17,500 nt of DNA from Stramonita haemastoma (taxonomy: Eukaryota > Mollusca > Gastropoda > Neogastropoda > Muricidae), in NCBI GenBank assembly GCA_030674155.1, contig CM060318.1, positions 79,335,203-79,352,702 on the forward strand, written 5' to 3'. Below the pieces are notes generated by a model. That model had not been told where the DNA came from, did not search any database, and was given only the letters and a program-made list of their open reading frames with translations. Shown one piece after another: positions 8,148-15,310 of the stretch; position 1 is the first letter of the stretch, and each line of letters opens with the position of its first letter. The position numbers and the translations under genes are program-made.

Positions 8148-8330
8148 GATTTTATTTCAAACAGCTATGTTTACCTTTATGCTAAAATGATGAATAAAAA
8201 CATAATCAATATAAAAATTTAATAAAACAATATTTCCAGATTTTTTTTCAAACAGTAATGTTTAACTTTATGCCAAAATAATAAATAAAAACATAATCAA
8301 TATAAAAATTTAACAAAACAATATTCCTCC
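8148..8330. repeat. 91-bp tandem duplication, two copies
   Basis: Unit 1 starts at 8148 and unit 2 at 8239, so the period is 91 bp. Both read GATTT-TTTCAAACAG, ATGTTTA-CTTTATGC, AAAAT, ATAAAAACATAATCAATATA, AAAATTTAA and AAAACAATATT in the same order. Differences are about ten substitutions, and the central 20 bases are identical. It is a simple segmental duplication in AT-rich DNA with no coding frame. Confidence 0.9.
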
Positions 8331-8479
8331 AAAATTGATTCTAAATGTAAACTAAACATAAAACAAAATAGTCTGCCGAGAAGATGGATGGTTAATTTCA
8401 CGTCACAATAATTATGATGGCTTAAAATAAGGGGCCATACATTTCTGTGACATATGAGAAAAGGAAACGATTGTTTCGT

Positions 8480-8499
8480 GTTGTTTGTTTGTTTGTTTG

Positions 8500-8571
<72 letters not shown>

Positions 8572-8607
8572 TGTGAGATGGAGTAGTGTGTGTGTGTGTG
8601 TGCGTGT

Positions 8608-8663
<56 letters not shown>

Positions 8664-8736
8664 TGTGTGTGTCTATCTATCTGTCTGTCTGTCTGTCTGT
8701 CTGTCTCTGTCTGTCTGTCTGTCTGTCTGTGTCAAA
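8480..8736. repeat. Compound microsatellite: TTTG, GT, GTGC, CTGT
   Basis: TTTG tetramers (about 8482-8500), TG of about 35 uninterrupted units (8501-8570), a short break, a second GT block (about 8587-8645), GTGC tetramers (8645-8664), GT, a short CTAT, then CTGT tetramers to about 8731. It has the same classes of units as the 3.5-kb tract, but here the dinucleotide run is GT on plus. C/V-rich plus frames across it are repeat translation. Confidence 0.96.
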
Positions 8737-8994
8737 ACAAGTCTGAGTAGTATAACTATGATATGCTGGCTGTCGTTTAAAATATAAAAATTCATTTTTC
8801 AATTAAAGTTGTATTTTGCTATTAATTGTCAAGTGGAAGGGTCCACTTTTTCTTAAACCATATGATTGAACATTTCATACATGTAATCAAATTCAACAAT
8901 GCTTTTACAAACAAGATCATGACACTAAGATTGTACCCTTTTCACTGTACTCCTCAAAACGGTTTCGTTTATTGTGTTTCTGTTGTGTTCTAGA

Positions 8995-10135
8995 AGCCTG
9001 TTTTGCTGCATGGATAAACTTGCAGAAGGCTTTAACCGAGTTTGGACAGATGGTCTACTGGTGAAGACACAAAGAAGTGGAATCGAAGCAACATGCTCTC
9101 CTGGTTCAAGTCATTCCTACACAACCAAAGAGTATGGGTGACTCTCAACAATTCCCACAGCAAAAAAGTGCTATCAGACACAGAGTTCCACAGGGAGGTG
9201 TACTCTCTTCTACTCTTTTCTGCATTTTTGTTAATGGCCGAACGCCAAGAGGAGTCGAAGCAGCCCTTTTCGCTGATGGACCTTTCGATTCAGTGCAGAT
9301 AAAAAATTGCTACTACAGCAGCAAATCGATTAACAGATGGCTACTTGACATGTTTGCTGCATGGGCTTGGGACTGGTGTGGAAGGAATCAATGAAGAGAA
9401 GTCACTCACAACCCCGTTTACCCTTATCCTCTCACCAAACCATTAAACGTGGAATGCGGGAACTTAAGGCTCAAGAAGGACACTGAATCAGCATATATTG
9501 GTGTTACATTTGACACACGCCTGAATGGAGACCTCACATCAAGAAAACTGGAGGAAAGGCAAGACCAAAAAAAAATGGGCAGTTCTGCAGAATCTTGTTG
9601 GAACCAACTGGTGTGCCAATGAGAGGATTCTCAAGGCAGTATATACAGGAACTGTAAGGCCCCACTTGTAATACACTGCTCCAGCTTGCAGCAGAATCCC
9701 ACCAGAAAGTCCTGGATAAAGTACAAAATCAAGAACTGCGGCTCATCTCATGTGCTGTGAGGTCTACCCCCATCAAAACTATGCAGTAGTTGAGCGGCAT
9801 CCAACCACTCAGTACTCGGTGAGACACCAAGACTCAGGTGCAGGCTGAGCTGAAATACAAGTGTTTTCTGAAACATCCAATGCACCATAGAATGCAGAAG
9901 CCAACAAGAATAAAGTGATGCAGTTTCAGCCACCATAGCCAAGCTCCCAGATGACAACAACTGAATAATCTACCTGCCCATTCTGTCCCATGAGAGGCAG
10001 CAACTCTACTAAGACTATAGGAAGCCAACCACAGGGAGCCCAAGATCCAAAGCACTGCTCAGTACGTGGCTCCAAAAGGAACTCAGCTTGACAACAGAAA
10101 GGCAAACACATCCTTCAAAGATGCAGGCTATAAAG
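8995..10135 (+). mobile_element. Degenerate non-LTR (LINE) retrotransposon, reverse transcriptase fragment
   Basis: Remains of a LINE ORF2, 5'-truncated, on plus and spread over several frames. In order: INLQKA then NRVWTDGLLVK (RT block with a DLxKAFDxVW-like pattern, 9013-9066); NMLSWFKSFLHNQRVWVTL (9089-9147); RHRVPQGGVLSSTLF (the conserved G-PQG-LSP-LF block, 9174-9224); EAALFADG (9259-9282), which stands where the catalytic YADD should be, so the second aspartate is lost; INEEKS (9388-9405); IGVTFDTRL (9500-9526); WAVLQNLVG (9576-9602); and QNQELRLIS then AVRSTPIKT (9727-9780). Stops fall at about 9668 (TAA after VRPHL) and near 9787, 9819 and 9916. Frameshifts separate the first three blocks. 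Motif style fits jockey-like LINEs; the clade is an inference. The 3' end is uncertain and no poly(A) tail is evident. Confidence 0.88.
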
Positions 10136-10870
10136 CAACCTGAAAAGATAGTATAGCTGATGGAGATAACCCTGGGAACCAAGCTGTATGGCCCACGAGC
10201 TGGAAGAAAGATGCCCTTATTTTCCCCCAGACACTTCTAACACTGTAAAGCAAACGAGAGAAAACGAAGAAGAGACCAGCTTTATCTTGTTCTATGGCCC
10301 TTTTTAGTCAGAACAGATCTCTGACAAGCAAACGAAAAGCCAGTATAATCATCATCACATTGTTATCAGCCAGCTTTTCTTTTCCACGTGTCTGACGGGT
10401 TCAAACCGCGGATGAACCATCAATTTGCCAATCATCACACTATAAGAGGGTAAGCCTGCAGGGTTAGCTGCTTCCGCTGCTGAACCTGTAACTGATCAGG
10501 TTCGTTCCGAGTTCAAGGTAGGCGGCAGTCATACTCAATGCCAGCTCTGCCATCATGCTCCCACAGCTGAGGGGGAGGGTTGTATGTGCTTTGTGTATAT
10601 CACAGTCCTGCATTCATTCAGCTGTCTTCCGCAAATCTGAACGTTTAGTCAATGACCAGGTTCATGTGGAGTGCAGGGTACATGTGGGAGGGATGCTAAG
10701 CCTACCTGCCGTGGTGATGAACTTTTAACTGTCATGGTTCATAGAGTGTTCCAAGAAGGAGAGAAACAACCAACTTTGAGGTCAGAGACAGACAGATAGA
10801 CAGTAAACAGACAGAAAGAGAAGAAGGCAAAGAGAATGGTGGGGACAGTGAACCGGCACATGCACAGAGG
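10136..10870. other. Non-coding stretch, partly possible LINE 3' remnant
   Basis: Downstream of the recognisable LINE motifs. The part to about 10250 may be degraded LINE 3' sequence, but no RNase H motif is clear. From 10290 on I see no family match. A GGTTCAAACC sequence at 10398-10407 resembles a pol III B box but has no tRNA-like context. A small CAGACAGATAGACAG patch lies at about 10785-10805. Confidence 0.4.
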
Positions 10871-10871
10871 A

Positions 10872-10893
10872 GATTTGATTTGATTTGATTTAT
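10872..10893. repeat. Short (GATTT)n repeat
   Basis: Four GATTT-type pentamers lead directly into the TTATTCTTTTATTTCGA head of family A copy 2. The equivalent position at copy 1 has an ATTC tetranucleotide run. Confidence 0.8.
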
Positions 10894-11065
10894 TCTTTTA
10901 TTTCGAGGATAATGGAATAAGCACTCTTGTGCTTTTATACATCCAGTCCCCGTGTGTATGCAGTTTTGTAAATGTCATCTGTTCCCACCAGCACACGATG
11001 GCCTACTCTTACGAGAAGCGGAACGGGATTTAACGTGTGCGCAAGATGTTCTGCGTATATACGTA
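10887..11065 (+). repeat. Dispersed repeat family A, copy 2
   Basis: Same block order as 1536-1700 (see copy 1), including TTATTCTTTTATTTCGA, GATAATGGAAT, ACATCCAGT, GGCCTACTCTT and AGAAGCGGAACGGG. It carries an extra AGCACTCTTGTGCTTTT segment at about 10920 that is a short hairpin (AAGCAC near AGCACTC/GTGCTT). After CAAGATGTT it runs into TATACGTATATATAG rather than the segment seen in copy 1, then into a purine-rich CAGA tail. Non-coding. Confidence 0.8.
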
Positions 11066-11220
11066 TATATAGTAGAGAGAGAAAAACAGACTGGCAGACA
11101 GACTGACAGAGACAGTGACGATGACAGAAGAAAATAGACGGACAAACAGAAAGAGATGGACAGACACCGAAAGAGAAAGAGGGACAGACTGAGACAGAAA
11201 TGGACAGATAGATATCATTC
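11066..11220. repeat. Degenerate CAGA-rich purine tract
   Basis: GAGAGAGAAAAACAGACTGG onward: many CAGA, GACAGA and AGACAG units with point changes, extending to about 11213. It follows family A copy 2 just as a shorter CAGACA patch follows copy 1. The minus-strand S/L-rich frame here reflects this composition. Confidence 0.7.
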
Positions 11221-11360
11221 TTAAAATAAGAATGCTATTGAAGCACTTGATGTATTACTTTCAGTGATATGTGTGTTTTTTCTGTTTACCGTTTTCTTCA
11301 ACTGCATCTCTAAGCACTTTGTTGATAAAGTATTTTCAGGTGGAAGTAAGGGGGGAACAG

Positions 11361-11490
11361 AGCAAGAAAAAACAGATATAGCAAGATAGACAGAAAAAGC
11401 AAGTAGAAAAAACAGATATAGCAAGATAGACAGAAAAAGCAAGTAGAAAAAACAGATATAGCAAGACAGACAGAAAAAGCAAGTAGAAAA
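11361..11490. repeat. 40-bp minisatellite, about three units
   Basis: AACAGATATA occurs at 11371, 11411 and 11451, giving an exact 40-bp period. Each unit contains AACAGATATAGCAAGA, AGACAGAAAAAGCAAG and TAGAAAA. The three units are nearly identical, the main difference being a T-to-C change at 11467 (AAGATAGA to AAGACAGA). The near identity points to recent expansion. The minus frame across it gives a repeated CYICFF-type hydrophobic peptide, which I take as repeat translation. Confidence 0.93.
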
Positions 11491-11493
11491 AAA

Positions 11494-11942
11494 AATCATG
11501 AAGCGGACACGATTTTGCACAACACGGGAAGTAGCCCATCACTTTAGTAAAATGCATACAATATATGTTCAATACCCACGAAGTCAGGCTATATATGACG
11601 TCATCCATATTGTCAACCCCCTCAAATATATACGTTTTGTCCCTTCTCCCAAAATAGAAGCTTACATATATGAACCCTATAATTTTTGTAAAGCAGATGT
11701 AAGCTTTTAATGTGGATTGGGCCAAAATGTGGGTAATTCTGATGACGTCACATCTCATTCGACCGTAGGAGGGTCGAATATACGGCATAGCCATTCAAGC
11801 CTATTGGTGATATGCCCCACGGTTTTATCATTCAGAGCCATTGGTTTAATGGAACACTTCCTGCAGGATTTGAAGTTGCTCTCGACAAACTTGTTTTGCA
11901 ATGCTGTGCTACTTTGCTACAACTTATCCCTACTACATGCAC
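11494..11942 (+). repeat. Repeat family F, copy 1, split by an insertion
   Basis: The left part at 11494-11555 (ATCATGAAGCGGACACGATT, TTGCACAACA, GGAAGTAGCCCATCACTTTA) aligns to 12302-12366 (ATCATAATGCGGACACAATT, TTGCATAAC, GGAAGCAGCTCACCACTTTG). The right part at 11804-11942 (CCCACGGTTTTATCATTCAG, GCCATTGGTTTAATGG, CAGGATTTGAA) aligns to 12366-12497 (CCCAATGCTTTTATCATCCA, GCCATCCGTTTTATGG, CTGGATTTGGAA). The 248 bp between them have no counterpart in copy 2. Family identity is unknown and there is no coding frame. Confidence 0.85.
11556..11803. mobile_element. Short semi-palindromic insertion (MITE-like candidate)
   Basis: 248 bp that interrupt family F copy 1. The flanks are TTAGTAAAATGC (11544-11555) and TTGGTGATATGC (11804-11815), and the uninterrupted copy 2 has TTGGTAATATGC, so a 12-bp target duplication is a simple reading. 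The insert has imperfect two-fold symmetry. A 10-bp perfect inverted repeat, AAGCTTACAT at 11658-11667 and its complement at 11697-11706, sits at the centre. TGACGTCA occurs at 11596-11603 and 11743-11750. The outer arms share TATAT-TTC and GTC-type blocks when one is inverted. There is no coding capacity. This fits a non-autonomous DNA element or fold-back element. Terminal inverted repeats are weak, so the superfamily is not assigned. Confidence 0.62.
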
Positions 11943-12077
11943 CCACGTGTGCCGTGCACGCGCGCACGCGCGCGCGCGCGCGCACGCACACACACATACA
12001 CACATTCATATACATACGCGCACACATGCACATGTACACGCGTGTTAACACACATACATATACACACAGTGTCAAAC

Positions 12078-12115
<38 letters not shown>

Positions 12116-12201
12116 CATATGCATGCACATACACACGTATGTACACTCATGCACGATGCTACACATACATACACACATACACACAACACACAACACACAC
12201 A

Positions 12202-12285
<84 letters not shown>
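11943..12285. repeat. CA/CG-rich compound microsatellite between the family F copies
   Basis: It starts with CG-alternating DNA (about 11957-11985), then degenerate CA with TACA, CATA and GTATGTACAC-type interruptions to about 12200. It ends in about 41 uninterrupted CA units (about 12204-12285). The frames with H/T, C/V and R/A runs on both strands are repeat translation. Confidence 0.95.
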
Positions 12286-12286
<1 letters not shown>

Positions 12287-12298
12287 CAAGGAAAAACA

Positions 12299-12497
12299 AA
12301 ATCATAATGCGGACACAATTTTGCATAACTGAACGAGGAAGCAGCTCACCACTTTGGTAATATGCCCCAATGCTTTTATCATCCAAGCCATCCGTTTTAT
12401 GGGACATTTTCTGGCTGGATTTGGAACCACTCCTGATAAACCTGGTTTACAGCAGTGTGATGCTTTCTGCCATATAACCCTAAAACACGCGAAGACC
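12299..12497 (+). repeat. Repeat family F, copy 2, uninterrupted
   Basis: Continuous version of the family F repeat, aligned to both halves of copy 1 (see that entry). It carries the empty insertion site TTGGTAATATGC at about 12355-12366. Its left neighbour, AGCAAGGAAAAACAAAATCAT, resembles the end of the 40-bp minisatellite beside copy 1 (AGCAAGTAGAAAAAAAAATCAT), so the homologous segment begins slightly earlier, near 12285. Confidence 0.85.
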
Positions 12498-12512
12498 ATT
12501 TTCATGAAATGC

Positions 12513-12560
12513 ACCACAGCTAATCGGATAGAGCGCATTTCTTATGTGAAAGGTATCGGG
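12513..12560 (+). other. tRNA-like fragment (5' half)
   Basis: AGCTAATCGGATAGAGCGCA, then TTTCTTATGTGAAAGGTATCGGG, resembles the D arm, anticodon arm and variable region of a tRNA (GCNNAAT-GGATAGNGCGCA is the D-arm style of some arginine tRNAs). The anticodon arm is short by several bases, and the T arm with its GGTTCRA box is absent. It may be the head of a tRNA-derived SINE or a coincidence. Not a functional tRNA. Confidence 0.28.
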
Positions 12561-12864
12561 CTGTAAAGTTACGTAATTGATTTCAAACAGGTTTTCTTTT
12601 CCTTTAGAAGACCTCAACCATTAATAAGAGTTTTCATATTAAACATATATCTTCGAAGCTGGAATGTGGCTACCTTCATAGCGGGCATAAACCGTTGCAT
12701 ATGCAAAACCTCAGCAATCGTGAAGCTCAAAGCTGTAGATGAGGAACGAAAATGAAATCAACATAAACGTTATCATTGAAATTGAAATGCTCTGATGTGT
12801 CTGGTGAGGCCAGCAGGCAGATCTCCAACAGAGTAACCAGCACAGGAGAAGACAGGAACTACAT
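12561..12864. other. Non-coding stretch without recognised feature
   Basis: About 300 bp, AT-leaning, with a TTTTCTTTTCCTTTAG acceptor-like string ending near 12607 but no credible open exon behind it. No repeat match in the window. Confidence 0.45.
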
Positions 12865-13054
12865 AAAAAGGTAAAAGGTAAAGGTGTCCCATAGCCTACG
12901 TTGTCGTAGGGGAGCGAAGCATCAGAGAACTCAGCTTCTCCGGGGGCCAGGATATTGAGGGCGGCACTCATCTATTCTCCCTCGCTGCTTTACCTTCCCT
13001 GACCCTAGAGAGGGCAGGTACCCATTTCTGGGGGGGACTGTACTGAAGCCAAGG
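12865..13054 (+). repeat. Dispersed repeat family B, copy 2
   Basis: Head-to-tail match with 5429-5632 on the same strand, with the shared blocks listed there. Unlike copy 1 it lacks most of the CAGCTGAGTGGACTGGGG part (a deletion near 13029-13036, replaced by a G run). It continues to GTACTGAAGCCAAGG, then to GTGCGCAAACGGTCACCCG. There is no adjoining microsatellite. A GGTAAAAGG doubling at the head is present in both copies. Confidence 0.82.
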
Positions 13055-13685
13055 TGCGCAAACGGTCACCCGTGCAATTGGTAACTACGCTAGATGCTGT
13101 TTAATCATAGCTTGGGGAAAGCAAGTGCTCTTACCAAAAACTACAGAGAACTCCACCCAATAAGGGAACGCAGAGAAGGAGAAAGAGGAGGAGATCTCCA
13201 CATAAGCACGAAACCCAGAGGATCTTAAGCAACTTCCCACTGTCAAGAAACTGATATCCAGCAGGCACAGGTGGAAAACATATACATAACACTGCTGATG
13301 TATGATACTCATATAACAACACAGTAAAGTCTGCCATAAGGTGTGTGAATTCTTGCCTGTGGTAGTCAGCTGGGCACCAACAATCAAGATGAACCGCTGG
13401 CTGGCCAAGTGTAGTAGCAGAAAAACAAACAGCCAATACATCTAGCCTGTCCTTTCTTTATCAAGAAACCAAGACTCTGGTTAGCCAAAATAGCAATTTC
13501 ACCACAAAATTTCAATGAAATTAAATAACTCTCATCCTACTCCAAGTTTTTTTTTACATGCATTAACCATAGAAAGCATCCTCAAGATCTCATCAAAAGC
13601 AAAAACACTGCATCACACTTCAAGTGATGCTCTTACAGGCCTGAATAAGACAATGATTGCAACCGGATCGACACTGTCTCTAGCA
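13055..13685. other. Unique stretch, no supported gene
   Basis: About 630 bp. Two overlapping minus-strand open frames (about 100 and 118 codons, 13085-13441) have no recognisable domain and conflict with each other. A short T run is at 13547-13554. No RNA or repeat match is seen. It may be unique intronic or intergenic DNA. Confidence 0.45.
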
Positions 13686-13689
13686 GTGG

Positions 13690-13945
13690 AGAGGGATGCC
13701 CTAACCTGTGGGCCACCGTCACTCAAGCCATTCCTCAGCAGCAGACAGGGCACCGGGCATCCCAGGCTGATTGGACAGGACTGACTACTCTGCCTGTGCA
13801 GCCACTGGCTCCAAACTCATTGACTGTGCAGTGCGGAAGGGTAGGAGGGAGGGAGGGAGGGCATGTGGGGGCCTGATCAGCTAATACAGTCAGGTCATTG
13901 CCCTTGCTCCCTGCAGTGTCTAAAGAGGACCTGTTTGTCTGGCCC
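13690..13945 (+). repeat. Segment E, copy 1
   Basis: Blocks shared with 15030-15300 in the same order: CAGGCTGATTGGACAGGACT (about 13763) against CAGCCTGGTTGGACAGGACT (about 15087); a TGCAGC-then-TGGCTCCA block; GGGCCTGATCAGCTAATACA against GTGCGATCAGCTGAATGCAA; and GTGTCTAAAGAGGACCTGTT against ATGTCTTGACAGAGCCTTAG. Copy 1 carries a GGGA microsatellite at about 13845-13861. Class unknown. Confidence 0.55.
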
Positions 13946-14690
13946 TCGGCCTTGCCTTTTTTGGTCTGTTTGTTTGCATTGATCCTTGCAGGGCTGTTTG
14001 TTTGTTTGTTTGTTTGTTTGTTTGAACTTTGGGTTCTGCTGTATTGTCTATTTGTTTGCAATGGACCTTTCAGCATTGTACTGTCTGGGTTTTTTCCTCT
14101 TTGTTTCAGTTTTTGTTTGTTTTGTTTTTGTTTGTTTGTTTTTTTGTTGTTGTTTTTTTTGGGGGGGGCATTGATCCTTGAAGGTTTGTTTGTTTGTTTA
14201 ATTGTTTGGACTTTGTGCTCTGCAGTATTGTTTTGTTTGTTTGTTTGTTTGGATCTGGGGTTGTGCAGTGTTGTCTATTTGTTTGTACTGGGTCTTTCTG
14301 TATTGTACTGTCTGTTTTTGGAATTAACCCTTGTGGGGTTGTTTGTTCGCTGGGACATTGTCCTGTGCAGTATTGATGTTTGGCATTGGCCAGTGCACTG
14401 TAGTTTGGCATTATATCTGACAGTGTTTTCTGATTGGCATTGAGTCTGGGTGTACTGATTTTACAATAAGCACAAACTGGCCGGCATAGGCCTTTGCAGT
14501 GGCATTTGTTTGATGGGCATTAGGCCCTACAGTACTGAGGGTTTACTTGGCCTTGTGATATTATTCATTTGTCTGGCACAAAACCCCTTGCAAAGCTGTC
14601 TTCATGTCTAGCTGATTGGTTCCTATCACGCCTTGAAGTATTGTCTGTTTATCTGGATCATGAACTTTACGGTACTGTGTGTTTGCTTAT
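13930..14690 (+). repeat. Degenerate minisatellite, GGCATTG-CCTTGCAGTATTG units
   Basis: A diverged array with consensus close to GGCATTG, two bases, CCTTGCAGTATTGT, then CTGTTTGTTTG of variable length. Recognisable unit starts lie near 13977, 14057, 14168, 14208, 14251, 14285, 14321, 14352, 14382, 14407, 14436, 14483, 14516, 14575, 14622 and 14654. Spacing is mostly 25-47 bp. The TTTG part has expanded locally (13998-14023, 14183-14197, 14231-14249) and a G run interrupts near 14161-14168. The 181-residue plus frame (13898-14443) is leucine, phenylalanine, cysteine and valine rich and follows the repeat, so it is not called a gene. Confidence 0.72.
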
Positions 14691-15015
14691 CGATTAGATA
14701 TCAGTCAGTGTCATTATGTAAACTGCACTGAATGTTTTATAATCTTAAAAGACATCCACTTCCACAAGAAAGACCATTAGCATAAACACAAAAACCATTA
14801 GAAATAGAAGAGACGAACGTAACTCCATCTTTCATAACGCACACAACATCATTTTGCGTGATCAGCCAAGTACAATCAGAGGGCTGGGATTTTTACACTC
14901 TTCAAAACACCAGTATTCTTTCTACCCCCTTTCCCCCAAACCAGTGCACTCATCTACACTGAAAAAAATAGCGATCTTGCCTTCACTCACTCACAAATGA
15001 TTCTATTACAGACCC
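14691..15015. other. Unique non-coding stretch
   Basis: About 320 bp, AT-leaning, between the minisatellite and segment E copy 2. A GATCAGCCAAGTACAATCAG string near 14860 recalls the GATCAGCT block of segment E, but the match is short. Nothing else is seen. Confidence 0.4.
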
Positions 15016-15019
15016 TAGA

Positions 15020-15310
15020 GAAGGGTGGCAGAGTGGCTACACACTCTGTGCACACTGATGTACACCACACAGCACACAGGGCCAGCACAGCCTGGTTGGA
15101 CAGGACTACCTGCAGCGCTGAGCCAATGGCTCCATGTTGGTATTACGCGGTTGGTAAGCATGTTGGTATTACGTGGTTGGTAAGCATGCTGTGTATGTGT
15201 TGGGACTGTGTGGCCTTGTGCGATCAGCTGAATGCAATCCTGTTGTTGTCTCAGGGCCACAGGAATGTCTTGACAGAGCCTTAGTTTGGCACTGGACCCA
15301 TGACATTCAG
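15020..15310 (+). repeat. Segment E, copy 2
   Basis: Diverged copy of 13690-13945 about 1.33 kb downstream in the same orientation, with the matching blocks listed there. It lacks the GGGA tract and contains a 26-bp tandem duplication at 15133-15184. The two copies bracket the degenerate minisatellite. Confidence 0.55.
15133..15184. repeat. 26-bp tandem duplication
   Basis: CATGTTGGTATTACG, then CGGTTGGTAAG, is repeated at a 26-bp period (15133 and 15159). There is one difference, ACGCGG against ACGTGG, and the start of a third unit (CATG) follows. It lies within segment E copy 2. Confidence 0.9.

Larger units (their letters stand above)
7919..8460. other. AT-rich non-coding region containing small tandem duplications
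   Basis: About 540 bp of A-rich DNA. Two internal tandem structures (8051-8120 and 8148-8330) are listed separately. No gene, RNA or match to other repeats in the window is seen. Confidence 0.55.

Noticed and set aside
8447..8787. Cys/Val-rich plus frames
   Set aside because: Translation of GT, GTGC and CTGT repeats.
10398..10407. GGTTCAAACC, a possible pol III B box
   Set aside because: No A box, cloverleaf pairing or repeat copy around it. A 10-bp match is expected by chance at this window size often enough to ignore.
11361..11490. Possible CRISPR-like array (regular 40-bp spacing)
   Set aside because: The whole 40-bp unit is repeated with no variable spacers, and the context is eukaryotic.
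13085..13441. Two overlapping minus frames of 101 and 118 residues
   Set aside because: Mutually exclusive, with no recognisable domain and no clear splice or start support. I looked for LINE endonuclease motifs and saw none convincing.
13898..14443. 181-residue hydrophobic plus frame that looks like a membrane protein
   Set aside because: The hydrophobicity comes from TTTG/TTTT units of the degenerate minisatellite (FVCLFVCL runs).
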